64,000 bases of DNA, taken from assembly GCF_014836325.1 (NCBI RefSeq), contig NZ_JACSQZ010000012.1, forward strand, positions 1 to 64,000. Reading direction: 5' to 3'. Below, one piece after another: positions 29,572 to 37,241 of the stretch (the first letter of the stretch is position 1; each line of letters opens with the position of its first letter). Origin of the DNA: Clostridium gallinarum. GTDB lineage: Bacteria; Bacillota; Clostridia; Clostridiales; Clostridiaceae. The position numbers and the translations under genes were made by a program. The notes beneath the pieces are model-generated. The model was not told the origin of the DNA and made no database searches. It was given only the letters and a program-made list of their open reading frames with translations.

Positions 29572-30564
29572 ATGAGGGAAATTGTAGAATGTATTGATTC
29601 TGGAACAGAATTTTGTCCCTGTAAACTTGCAGAGGCGGGTGAATGTATAATTTGCTCACAATTACAAGGTGGGTGTTTTTGTGATTGCTTAAATTGGAAA
29701 GGGGTATGCATATATCACGAGTATATAAATAATGGATCAAAGGCAAAAGAAGGTAGAAAAACATATGGTTGTTTAGTAAAAGAAACAGAGATTTTTGAAA
29801 AAGATTTAATTTTAATTAAATTTGAAGTTCCTCATAAATTAGCAATAGATTTATCTAAAGCAGGTAGCTTTATTTTTATTAGACCAAATGAAGATAACAT
29901 TTATTTTGATGTACCTATATCTATAATGGAAGCTAATATAGATACAAATGTAGTAGCTATTATGATAGAAGTAAGAGGGATAAAAACAAAGAATTTATTA
30001 GATATAAAATCTGGAGATAAAATAACAATTAGGGGACCATATTGGAACGGAGTATTTGGACTTAATAACTTAAGTGTTCAAAAAGATAATAATGTATTGG
30101 TTTTAGCTAGAGGAATTGGTATGGCACCAATGATACCATTAATCAGAAAGCTTTATCAAAGCAATAATGATATTAGTTTAATATTAGATACTTCACCTTA
30201 TAAAGATTATTATGTTAAAGATTATTTGAAAAATTATAATGTTAATTTAATGCAAGAACTCTTGCTAGATAAAGGAGATTTAAGTGACGAAGCAAAGGTG
30301 AAAATAAAAGCAATTATAAATGAGAAAGATATTAAATATATTCATTTATCTGGTGCAGATATATTGACGGTGAAATTGATTGAGTTTTTGAATGAATTAG
30401 ATAGAAAGGATATAAAACTTTCCTGTTGTAATAATATTAAAATGTGTTGTGGAGAAGGCATTTGTGGAAGTTGTACAGCAAGATTTTCTGGACATAGGGT
30501 TAAGAGATTTTGTAAAGTTCAAATAGATCCAAGAAAGGTATTTGAAGGGAGAAGATTTATATGA
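29572..30564 (+). CDS. PyrK-like FAD/NAD-binding [2Fe-2S] oxidoreductase subunit
   Basis: This 330-aa protein resembles the electron-transfer subunit of dihydroorotate dehydrogenase and sulfide-dehydrogenase-like proteins. An FAD-binding domain spans about 60-160, a NAD-binding domain about 165-290 (VLARGIGMAPMIPLIRKLY), and a C-terminal [2Fe-2S] site contains MCCGEGICGSC. Unusually, the first 46 residues hold nine cysteines (7, 15, 17, 25, 28, 35, 37, 39, 46), suggesting an extra metal site. AGGAG precedes the ATG. It overlaps the next gene by 4 bases. The substrate is unknown. Confidence 0.82.
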   Translation: MREIVECIDSGTEFCPCKLAEAGECIICSQLQGGCFCDCLNWKGVCIYHEYINNGSKAKEGRKTYGCLVKETEIFEKDLILIKFEVPHKLAIDLSKAGSFIFIRPNEDNIYFDVPISIMEANIDTNVVAIMIEVRGIKTKNLLDIKSGDKITIRGPYWNGVFGLNNLSVQKDNNVLVLARGIGMAPMIPLIRKLYQSNNDISLILDTSPYKDYYVKDYLKNYNVNLMQELLLDKGDLSDEAKVKIKAIINEKDIKYIHLSGADILTVKLIEFLNELDRKDIKLSCCNNIKMCCGEGICGSCTARFSGHRVKRFCKVQIDPRKVFEGRRFI

Positions 30565-31373
30565 TTAAGGTTATTATAGTAGGTGGGGGCTGGGCAGGAG
30601 TTTCAGCTGCAATTACTTCAAAGAAAGCTGGAGCAGAAGTACATCTTTATGAAAAAACAGATTTGCTATTAGGTCTTGGTAATGTTGGGGGAATAATGAG
30701 GAATAATGGTAGATGGACAGCCTCTGAAGAGTTAATAGAACTTGGAGCTGGAGATCTTATAGAGATAGTTGATAACACTGCTAGGCATAAAGATATAGAA
30801 TTTCCAGGCCATAAACATGCTACACTTTATGATGTGAATTTAATTGAAGGAAAAGTAAGCACATATTTAGAAGAGATAGGGATTAATATTCATATAGAAA
30901 GTAGAGTAACAGATATAAAAATTGAAGATAAAAAAATAAAAGGAATTTTTTTAAGTGATGGAACTTATGAAGAAGGAGATGTATTTATAGAAACAACAGG
31001 AACAACAGGACCTATGGGGAATTGTTTGAGATATGGCAATGGATGTTCTATGTGTGTACTAAGATGTCCAGCTTTTGGACCTAGAATAAGTATTAGTGAA
31101 AGATGTGGAGTTTCAGATATTCAAGGAGAAAGAGATGAAGATAATTTAGGAGCATTTTCAGGATCTTGTAAATTAGTTAAGGAAAGTTTATCTGAAAAAA
31201 TAGTAAAAGAATTAAATGAAAAGGGATGCGTAATATTAGAAGTTCCAAAGGAGGATATTAACTATGATAAACTTAGCTCAAAGGTTTGTCAGCAGTATGC
31301 ACTAAAGGAATTTGCAGAAAATATAATTCTTTTAGATACTGGTCATGCTATGAGAACAGAAATGCAACATTAG
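30561..31373 (+). pseudogene. FAD-dependent oxidoreductase, 3' end removed by prophage insertion
   Basis: The protein starts MIKVIIVGGGWAGVSAAITSKKAG, a dinucleotide-binding fold. It carries a cysteine cluster (C155, C162, C165, C169, C182) that could hold an Fe-S centre. It pairs with the PyrK-like gene upstream, overlapping by 4 bases. Host-like sequence runs to about residue 262 (LLDTGHA), then the frame ends after a few prophage-derived residues (MRTEMQH). The C-terminal part of the gene should lie at the far prophage end, outside the window. Excision would restore it. Confidence 0.8.
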
Positions 31374-33047
31374 TTGTTGCATCTCGTCAATTGTAAAATT
31401 AATCTCTTTTTGATTATCATCAGTGCCAACAAACTTAATTTTTATTTTTCCTTTACCTGGTCCATCACTATACCAATAAATAGTATCGATTAGGTTATCT
31501 ATAATTAATTTTTGTTCAGATCTATCAAGCTTATCTATAGTAGCACACTTATCTAATAAAGATTCTATAAGATCTAAATTTAATAAGTTATTCTTTAAAG
31601 TTAAAGTTTTAGTTTCTAACTCAGTAAGACTTTTCTCTATATTATTACATTCTTCTTTTAAAGCTTTTATTTTAGTTAATAATATATCTTCAATATCATT
31701 GCATAGAGATAGTTTTGTAACTAAGTTATCTATTTGTAGTTTCTTTTCTTTAAGTGATTTATTTAAAGATAATTTTTCTAAATCTATATTTTTATAATCA
31801 TCATCTGTTTTATATTTATCTCTTATCTTTGATAAGAAATCTTTTTTATTTAAACTAAGCTGCTTTAAAGATATTAAAACTAATTTTTCTAAATCAGCTG
31901 CTTTTGCATTACCATTATCACATAACTTTTTACGAGATTTTTTCTTTAGCGAACAGGTATAATAAAATAATTTTTCTCCTGTAGTCTTTGAGATTCTACC
32001 ATGACTAATTAGCATATATTCTTTACATTTACCACAACGTATTTTACCTACTAACAAAGCATTATGAGTTTTACCTAACCTTGGGAAAGTATCTTTATTT
32101 TTATCAAATTGTTTTTGAACAGCTAACCAAAGATCTGGTTCAATATATCCTTTAATAGAACTTACTGCAGCTAAACGCTCGGATAAGTCTTTTTTTACTT
32201 TAACATATTTACCATCCTTTTTTGTTTGTTCTGTCTTATTATAAGTTAATAGGGAGTGAATATTATCAGGTTCACCATATACGGTCCAACTTGAGTTATT
32301 AAGATATTCAACAACATCATCATTAGCTTTAACATAGATTGGATTTTGTAGTATTGTCTTTAAAGATGATTTTTCATATAAAACATCATTTCTAGATCTA
32401 ATATTATTTTCATGAATATAAACTTCTAATTTATGAAGACTACCTAGTTCTAAATATTTATTATATAAGAAGTTTACGAACTCCATTTCTTTTTCATTGA
32501 TAATTAGTTGGGGAGAAGTACGAATAAGACCTTTTTCATCTATATACTCAATCTTTTCAGAGTTAAAGCCTATAGGAATTTTCCCGCCTGTCCATTTACC
32601 ATTCTTAGCAATTTCAAGCATATTGTCCTTAACTCTTTCAGCTATAGTTTCTCTTTCAAGTTGAGCAAAGACACTAGCAATATAAATCATAGCTCTACCC
32701 ATTGGACTAGATGTATCAAATTGTTCTTTAATACTTATGAAAGAGCAATTATTAGATTGGAGTATTTCTAAAGTTCCAGAGAAATCAGCAACATTTCTGC
32801 TAATTCTATCAAGCCTGTAGCATACTAAGATATTAAACTTTTTATTCCTAATAGAATTCATTAACTTTTTAAAATTAGGTCTATCAAGATTACCACCAGA
32901 AAATCCTTCATCTTCATATATAGTAAACTCAACATCTTTACCAATGGTATTAGTTATGTAATCTTTACACATTTCAATTTGATTTTCTATAGAATCACCT
33001 TTACCAGTAAATTTTGATTTTCTTGAATAAATTGCTACTTTAAGCAA
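31332..33047 (-). CDS. Large serine recombinase (prophage integrase)
   Basis: The resolvase catalytic domain (about 1-150) has nucleophile Ser8 (IYSRKS) and LVCYRLDRISRN. A recombinase domain spans about 160-300, and a zinc ribbon follows (RCGKCKEYM...YYTCSLKKKSRKKLC). A coiled coil covers about 400-500. The 571-aa length is normal. It presumably integrates and excises the phage without host factors beyond a directionality factor. Its last codons lie in the attL region, so the C-terminal tail may be partly host-encoded in the lysogen. Confidence 0.93.
   Translation of the reverse strand: MLKVAIYSRKSKFTGKGDSIENQIEMCKDYITNTIGKDVEFTIYEDEGFSGGNLDRPNFKKLMNSIRNKKFNILVCYRLDRISRNVADFSGTLEILQSNNCSFISIKEQFDTSSPMGRAMIYIASVFAQLERETIAERVKDNMLEIAKNGKWTGGKIPIGFNSEKIEYIDEKGLIRTSPQLIINEKEMEFVNFLYNKYLELGSLHKLEVYIHENNIRSRNDVLYEKSSLKTILQNPIYVKANDDVVEYLNNSSWTVYGEPDNIHSLLTYNKTEQTKKDGKYVKVKKDLSERLAAVSSIKGYIEPDLWLAVQKQFDKNKDTFPRLGKTHNALLVGKIRCGKCKEYMLISHGRISKTTGEKLFYYTCSLKKKSRKKLCDNGNAKAADLEKLVLISLKQLSLNKKDFLSKIRDKYKTDDDYKNIDLEKLSLNKSLKEKKLQIDNLVTKLSLCNDIEDILLTKIKALKEECNNIEKSLTELETKTLTLKNNLLNLDLIESLLDKCATIDKLDRSEQKLIIDNLIDTIYWYSDGPGKGKIKIKFVGTDDNQKEINFTIDEMQQLMLHFCSHSMTSI
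31338..31375. other. Probable left attachment junction (attL)
   Basis: The broken host gene and the integrase 3' end overlap here (31332-31373), so the host/phage boundary must be close, probably near GGTCATGCTATG at 31341-31352. The exact crossover dinucleotide cannot be fixed without attR or an uninterrupted relative. Confidence 0.6.
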
Positions 33048-33060
33048 AAGATCACCCCCA

Positions 33061-33519
33061 TTAATAAGTTATAACATTTAATGGCTCAAATGTTAGTAAG
33101 TATTTTTTACCAACATAATAAATGCCATATTTACTTTTATAATGCTCGATAGACTGAGTTAGGAAATCTACTGTAATATTTAAATAATCAGCTAGATCAT
33201 ATATATTATCTATTCCAGATAGAATTGCATCAATTATATCAGCTGGAGATACTAGATTTTCATAACTCCATCTACGAGCTATAGCTTCTTGTTTCTTATT
33301 ATTTAAAATACTTTGATTAGTTATATCACCAACAGTAAGTTTAAAGTGTCCCAATTCTTCGTATAAGACACAAAGCCTCTCACATTCATTAACCCTATTA
33401 TTTATAATAATTAAATTACCTATGCATTTCCCAAATGGTTTATCTATACCCAAGTCTGATTCTATAACTTTAATACCATGAGAATATGCAAGGGATATTA
33501 AATTCTCATAATTACTCAT
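33061..33519 (-). CDS. ImmA/IrrE family metallopeptidase-like protein
   Basis: This 152-aa protein next to the repressor gene has the expected place and pattern of ImmA, which cleaves phage-type repressors. The zinc motif reads EELGH (VLYEELGHFKL) rather than the canonical HExxH. The later helix ARRWSYENLVSPADIIDAI is typical. It is transcribed leftward with the repressor. Confidence 0.8.
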   Translation of the reverse strand: MSNYENLISLAYSHGIKVIESDLGIDKPFGKCIGNLIIINNRVNECERLCVLYEELGHFKLTVGDITNQSILNNKKQEAIARRWSYENLVSPADIIDAILSGIDNIYDLADYLNITVDFLTQSIEHYKSKYGIYYVGKKYLLTFEPLNVITY

Positions 33520-33547
33520 CTGTACTCCGTATTAAATTTATTAATAT

Positions 33548-34093
33548 TTATCTATATTTTTTTAAAATCTCATTTATTCTTTCATCAACTATAACTTTTT
33601 CTTCATCAGTAAGATTATCATCATGACAAGCTATAGGCATTAAATGTTCTTTACCGTCTTCTTCCCATATTTGTTTTTCTTTTTTAGGAAGATCAATAAT
33701 TTTATTACTTTCTAAATACTTTGGAGTTTCAATTAAATCATTACTATATTCAATTAGTTTTGACTTTCCATCTTTGTTAAGTATATTAAAATTTTTTAAT
33801 AATAATATTTCATTTTCAGATAAAGATGTTTTTTCAATGGTATATTGTTTTTCTTTAGGAACATCATAGCCCATTAACCAAGTTTCATTTATATTTAAAG
33901 CCATTCCTAACATTGAAAGTTTTTCTTGTCCTGGTTTAACTTTTCCAGATAAATATTGGCTTATATCAGATTTATTAATTTTTACATTATATTTTTCGCA
34001 AAAAGGTTTTACCATTTCTAATAAATCTACTTGCCTTAAATTCCTTTCTTTCATAATTTGTTTTAATCTAGTTGATGTATTTTCATTATTCAT
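33548..34093 (-). CDS. CI-like phage repressor, XRE family
   Basis: The 181-aa protein has an N-terminal helix-turn-helix (RLKQIMKERNLRQVDLLEM...NKSDISQYLSGKVKPGQEKLSMLGMALNINETWLMG). The C-terminal half lacks an obvious LexA-type peptidase domain, consistent with inactivation by the adjacent ImmA-like protein. It probably binds the 16-bp operators in the divergent promoter region and keeps lysogeny. Confidence 0.88.
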   Translation of the reverse strand: MNNENTSTRLKQIMKERNLRQVDLLEMVKPFCEKYNVKINKSDISQYLSGKVKPGQEKLSMLGMALNINETWLMGYDVPKEKQYTIEKTSLSENEILLLKNFNILNKDGKSKLIEYSNDLIETPKYLESNKIIDLPKKEKQIWEEDGKEHLMPIACHDDNLTDEEKVIVDERINEILKKYR

Positions 34094-34114
34094 AACAACA
34101 TTCCTTTCAATGAT

Positions 34115-34143
34115 ATTATATAGTATTTTGAATTAAAGTTCAA
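34115..34143 (-). promoter_or_regulatory. Leftward repressor promoter
   Basis: On the minus strand, -35 TTGAAC (34143-34138) and -10 TATAAT (34120-34115) are separated by 17 bp. The -35 is half of an operator, so the repressor could control itself. Confidence 0.8.
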
Positions 34144-34153
34144 TACCTTAAAC
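34138..34153. promoter_or_regulatory. Operator 1 (GTTCAATACCTTAAAC)
   Basis: A 16-bp dyad with one mismatch to the GTTCAA-N4-TTGAAC pattern. It overlaps the -35 of the leftward promoter. Confidence 0.65.
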
Positions 34154-34159
34154 ATAAAA

Positions 34160-34175
34160 GTTAAAAATTTTGAAC
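34160..34175. promoter_or_regulatory. Operator 2 (GTTAAAAATTTTGAAC)
   Basis: A 16-bp dyad with one mismatch, centred 22 bp (about two helical turns) from operator 1, just upstream of the rightward -35. Confidence 0.65.
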
Positions 34176-34183
34176 AAAAAGTG

Positions 34184-34212
34184 TTGACAGACAAAATATG
34201 ACATGATATTAT
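34184..34212 (+). promoter_or_regulatory. Rightward early promoter
   Basis: The -35 TTGACA is perfect (34184-34189). After a 17-bp spacer, the -10 is TATTAT (34207-34212) with a TGA extension. It drives the Cro-like gene and early region. Confidence 0.88.
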
Positions 34213-34218
34213 CAAGTT

Positions 34219-34234
34219 GTTCAAAAAATTGAAC
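34219..34234. promoter_or_regulatory. Operator 3 (GTTCAAAAAATTGAAC)
   Basis: A perfect dyad covering the expected rightward transcription start, where bound repressor would block initiation. Confidence 0.75.
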
Positions 34235-34255
34235 TTGATGACAGGAGGTGACAAT

Positions 34256-34474
34256 ATGGCTTTTAACTATAATAAATTAAGGGGAAGAATAATTGAAAAA
34301 TATGGAACTCAAGGACGTTTTGCTAAGGCTATGGGAGTTTCTGAAAGAACTTTATCATTAAAATTAAATAATAAAATATTTTTCTCTCAAGATGAAATAA
34401 CTAAGATTTCAGAATTGCTAAATATAGCATCAAATGAAATTCAAGTATATTTTTTTGAAAAAGAAGTTCAATAA
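34256..34474 (+). CDS. Cro-like DUF739 DNA-binding protein
   Basis: This 72-aa protein has a helix-turn-helix (TQGRFAKAMGVSERTLSLKLNNKIFFSQDEITKISELLNI) of the DUF739/Cro-like type found in Gram-positive phages. AGGAGGTGA precedes the ATG at 34256; the longer in-frame reading from 34217 overlaps operator 3. It is the first gene from the rightward promoter. Confidence 0.88.
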   Translation: MAFNYNKLRGRIIEKYGTQGRFAKAMGVSERTLSLKLNNKIFFSQDEITKISELLNIASNEIQVYFFEKEVQ

Positions 34475-34481
34475 ATTGAAC
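34466..34481. promoter_or_regulatory. Operator 4 (GTTCAATAAATTGAAC)
   Basis: A perfect GTTCAA-N4-TTGAAC dyad overlapping the stop codon of the Cro-like gene. It could act as a roadblock or looping site. Confidence 0.65.
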
Positions 34482-34558
34482 TTAATAAATTAATAAGACA
34501 ATGAACATAAACAAATATTCAGCATAAGATATTATAGAAAATTTTAAGGAGGATTTGT

Positions 34559-34714
34559 ATGTATGAAGTAACTTTGATATTACCAGAAGATACAAAGGAA
34601 TTAGAAAATAAATTTGCTGAAGTAATGGCTGATATAGTTTCTAATAAATTAACCCATGAAGAGTTAGGTGTATTTATAGACAAGCTAGAAAACCTAGATA
34701 AAGTTCAATTATAA
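34559..34714 (+). CDS. Small hypothetical phage protein
   Basis: This 51-aa acidic protein (MYEVTLILPEDTKELENKF...) follows AAGGAGG at the right spacing. It is not recognised and lies in the early operon between the Cro-like gene and the antirepressor. Confidence 0.7.
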   Translation: MYEVTLILPEDTKELENKFAEVMADIVSNKLTHEELGVFIDKLENLDKVQL

Positions 34715-34784
34715 CATATGAAAATAGGCTTAATCGCCTTTAGTACAAGCTATATAACATAATAAAAGTTAAGGAGGATAAACA

Positions 34785-35504
34785 ATGATAGAAACAAGAA
34801 TTATTGGAGGACAAAAAGTCCCATATCTAAAAGGTGAAGTTGAGATTTTCAAAAATGAACACTTTGGAGAAGTAAGAGTTATATCTAAAGAAAATGAACC
34901 ATGGTTTGTAGTAAAAGATGTATGTTCTATTTTAGATTTATCTAATCCAACAGTTGCAATACAAAATTTAGATTCAGATGAAGTGACTAAGTTAAACTTA
35001 GGCGGTCAAATTGGAGAAACTAACTTAATTAATGAAAGTGGATTATACACTTTAATTATTAGAAGTAGAAAAGAAGAAGCTAAGAAGTTTAGAAAATGGG
35101 TTACATCAGAAGTTCTACCTTCTATAAGAAAACATGGGATGTATGCCAAAGATGAATTATTAGATAATCCAGATTTATTAATAGCAGCAGCAACTAAATT
35201 AAAAGAAGAAAGAGCTGCTAGGTTGGAAGCAGAAAAGCAAAGGGACAAGCTATTACATCAGAATAAATTATATACAACTTCTGAAATTGCTAAGGAATTA
35301 GGTTTAAGTAGTGCTACAAAACTTAATAACTTACTTTCAGAGAAGAAAATACAATATAAGCAAAATGGAACATGGCTTCTTTATAGTAAGTATTCAGAAA
35401 TGGAGCTCGTAAGTATTAAACAGCATCCTTTGGATAATGGGAAAATTATTTACGATAGAAAGTGGACCGGAAAAGGTAGAGATTTTATTTTGAATTTGTT
35501 TTAG
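34785..35504 (+). CDS. Phage antirepressor, BRO-N plus KilAC-type
   Basis: The 239-aa protein has an N-terminal BRO domain (VRVISKENEPWFVVKDVCSILDLSNPT...FRKWVTSEVLPSIRKHGMY) and a C-terminal ANT/KilAC domain (LYTTSEIAKELGLSSATKLNNLLSEKKI). Such proteins counter the repressor or regulate early genes. AAGGAGGA precedes the ATG. Confidence 0.92.
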   Translation: MIETRIIGGQKVPYLKGEVEIFKNEHFGEVRVISKENEPWFVVKDVCSILDLSNPTVAIQNLDSDEVTKLNLGGQIGETNLINESGLYTLIIRSRKEEAKKFRKWVTSEVLPSIRKHGMYAKDELLDNPDLLIAAATKLKEERAARLEAEKQRDKLLHQNKLYTTSEIAKELGLSSATKLNNLLSEKKIQYKQNGTWLLYSKYSEMELVSIKQHPLDNGKIIYDRKWTGKGRDFILNLF

Positions 35505-35515
35505 GGGGTGTCTAA

Positions 35516-35650
35516 ATGACTACACAAGAGAGGTTATATGCAGCAATAGAAAAGTACGGCTTAAATGATGAAAGAACATTAAAGATAAGCCAAGAAAGAG
35601 ATAGAGAAATAGTTAAAGAAATGAAGGATTTGAATAAATGGATGCAATAA
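35516..35650 (+). CDS. Spo0E-like aspartyl-phosphate phosphatase family peptide
   Basis: This 44-aa protein has two helices around LKISQERDREIVKEM, matching the Spo0E family signature (family consensus SQELD; here SQERD). The helix before it contains EKYGLNDERTL, typical of the family. Chromosomal members dephosphorylate Spo0A~P and delay sporulation. Here it is phage-encoded. GGGGGTG precedes the ATG. It overlaps the next small membrane gene by 13 bases. Activity is inferred only from sequence. Confidence 0.75.
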   Translation: MTTQERLYAAIEKYGLNDERTLKISQERDREIVKEMKDLNKWMQ

Positions 35651-35796
35651 TTCAAGTTTATATAATGATGTTTTTATTAATCTTATACGCCTTCATAGGC
35701 TCAATACCATTAATGATATATATGGCAGTAGTTACTTATAGAAAGCAAGATAAAGCTTATTTTAGAAGAAAGATAGATAAGTTTATAGGGGAGTAA
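35638..35796 (+). CDS. Small phage membrane protein
   Basis: This 52-aa protein has one or two membrane segments (MMFLLILYAFIGSIPLMIYMAVV), then a basic tail (RRKIDKF). It starts inside the Spo0E-like gene, which implies coupled translation. Function is unknown. Confidence 0.65.
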   Translation: MDAIIQVYIMMFLLILYAFIGSIPLMIYMAVVTYRKQDKAYFRRKIDKFIGE

Positions 35797-35808
35797 GGGG
35801 GTGAGATT

Positions 35809-36087
35809 ATGGAAGTTACTTATGATAAATGTGGAAGGATGAATTATAATCCAGAGCTACATTTTAATCAAGGAGCATCATGGAGTGATGATGAATTAGA
35901 GTATCTTATGAATTGGTATGACATTATCGGAATGGAAGAAATGTCTTTAGCACTAGGAAGAACTGAAAAGTCAGTAGCAGGGAAAGTACATGAATTAAAG
36001 AAAAAAGGACTTATGAATAAAGAGAAAAGAGGTCACTTAATTAGATTACTAAGATTAGAAGATAGTAAAACTATTTTAACTTACTAG
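35809..36087 (+). CDS. SANT/Myb-like DNA-binding phage protein
   Basis: The 92-aa protein contains ASWSDDELEYLMNWYDIIGMEEMSLALGRTEKSVAGKVHELKKKG, a SANT/Myb-like three-helix fold used for DNA binding. GGGGGTGAG precedes the ATG. Likely an early regulator; the target is unknown. Confidence 0.75.
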   Translation: MEVTYDKCGRMNYNPELHFNQGASWSDDELEYLMNWYDIIGMEEMSLALGRTEKSVAGKVHELKKKGLMNKEKRGHLIRLLRLEDSKTILTY

Positions 36088-36095
36088 GAGGAAAC

Positions 36096-36191
36096 ATGGA
36101 CAAGATATTAATTTTAAATAGTAATGCTATTACACCAGGAAGGAGGAAAGAACATTGGATAATAAAGAGCTTGAAATTGCTAAAGAAATAG
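36096..36191 (+). CDS. Possible short peptide gene
   Basis: A 31-codon frame (MDKILILNSNAITPG...) follows AGGAGG. Its start resembles the first strand of B116-type (DUF1874) phage proteins, but it stops early and overlaps the next gene's ribosome site. It may be a remnant or a leader peptide. Confidence 0.35.
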   Translation: MDKILILNSNAITPGRRKEHWIIKSLKLLKK

Positions 36192-36400
36192 AAGAAATTG
36201 CATTAAGACATAATGTTTCAGTAGAAAGATTAATTGAAGAATATAAAAAAGCTCACTCTCTAGCTACCACACAGGAGAATGAGCACTGTAAAAATAACGT
36301 TAATGATATTTTACCACTTGAAGCAGATTTAGACAATGGAGAAATTTATGACATAGAAACAGGAGTAACTATAAGGAGGTTAGAAGATGAACGCATTTAA
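36155..36400 (+). CDS. Hypothetical phage early protein
   Basis: This 81-aa, glutamate-rich protein starts at a TTG preceded by AAGGAGG. The N-terminal half is helical (KELEIAKEIEEIALRHNVSVERLIEEYKKA). Not recognised. It overlaps the next gene by 14 bases. Confidence 0.65.
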   Translation: MDNKELEIAKEIEEIALRHNVSVERLIEEYKKAHSLATTQENEHCKNNVNDILPLEADLDNGEIYDIETGVTIRRLEDERI

Positions 36401-36554
36401 AGTATTATTAAGAATCCTTATAGCAATTATAAACATACTCAATGAAGAAGGATTTAAGATTTATGATTCAGATAATCAAGGTTGGTATATAAATAACATT
36501 AGATATGATGGCATGGATAATAATTTATATTTTGATACCAAGGAGGATAAATAG
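36387..36554 (+). CDS. Hypothetical phage early protein
   Basis: This 55-aa protein begins with a hydrophobic segment (FKVLLRILIAIINIL) and has a polar tail. AAGGAGG precedes the ATG, and its stop abuts the ERF gene start. Not recognised. Confidence 0.65.
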   Translation: MNAFKVLLRILIAIINILNEEGFKIYDSDNQGWYINNIRYDGMDNNLYFDTKEDK

Positions 36555-37229
36555 ATGGCAGAGGAAAAGAAGCTTAATATTTTTCAAAAGATACAAAGAG
36601 CTAGAGTTGAACTTCAAAAAAGAGATATTAAGAAAACAGGATTAAATAAATATTCTGGATACAAATATTTTGAATTAGGTGATTTTTTACCACACGTGAA
36701 TGAAATTTGTGATTCATTAGGTTTATACACAGAGTTTAAATATGGAGAAGAGTTAGCGTTTCTATATGTTATAGATTGTGATAATCCAGATGTAAGAAGA
36801 GAATGGAGTACACCAGTAAAGATTCCTGCATTGAAAGGTTGTAGTGATATACAAGCTATAGGAGGGTCACAAACATTTGCTAGAAGGTATTTATATATGA
36901 TGGCATTTGAAATAGCTGAAACTGATTTAGTTGATAATGTAGAAGTTGATGAAGAGAAAGCAGCTGGAGAGCAAAAAATAGGTACAGTACATCTTAATGT
37001 TATGAAAAAACTTATAGAAGAAACTGAAACGGAGATAAATAGCTTTTTAAGATATGCAGATGTTAAAAAGTTAGAAGATATAAAAAATAAAGATTATCCA
37101 GAGCTTCTAAAATTATTAGAGAAAAAGAAGAATGATAATAAAAAGAAAATAGAAGCAGAGAAAGCTAGAAAGAAAAAAGAGGAAGAAGAAAATAAAAATA
37201 GAGTAAGCGAAGAAGACTTACCACTATAG
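36555..37229 (+). CDS. erf: ERF-family single-strand annealing protein
   Basis: The 224-aa protein has the ERF core (IQRARVELQKRDIKKTGLNKYSGYKYFELGDFLPHVNEICDSLG...GSDIQAIGGSQTFARRYLYMMAFEI) and a charged lysine/glutamate-rich C-terminus. Such recombinases anneal single strands during phage recombination and circularisation. It lies with DUF1351 and SSB in the recombination/replication module. Confidence 0.9.
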   Translation: MAEEKKLNIFQKIQRARVELQKRDIKKTGLNKYSGYKYFELGDFLPHVNEICDSLGLYTEFKYGEELAFLYVIDCDNPDVRREWSTPVKIPALKGCSDIQAIGGSQTFARRYLYMMAFEIAETDLVDNVEVDEEKAAGEQKIGTVHLNVMKKLIEETETEINSFLRYADVKKLEDIKNKDYPELLKLLEKKKNDNKKKIEAEKARKKKEEEENKNRVSEEDLPL

Positions 37230-37241
37230 GGGGATTTAAGA

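Noticed and set aside
29415..29597. 60-codon plus-strand frame before the PyrK-like gene
   Set aside because: It lies across the large hairpin, has no ribosome site, and runs out of frame into the start of a clear gene.
36096..36191. Intact B116/DUF1874 phage protein
   Set aside because: Only the first strand-like segment matches; the frame stops after 31 codons, so at most it is a remnant or leader peptide.
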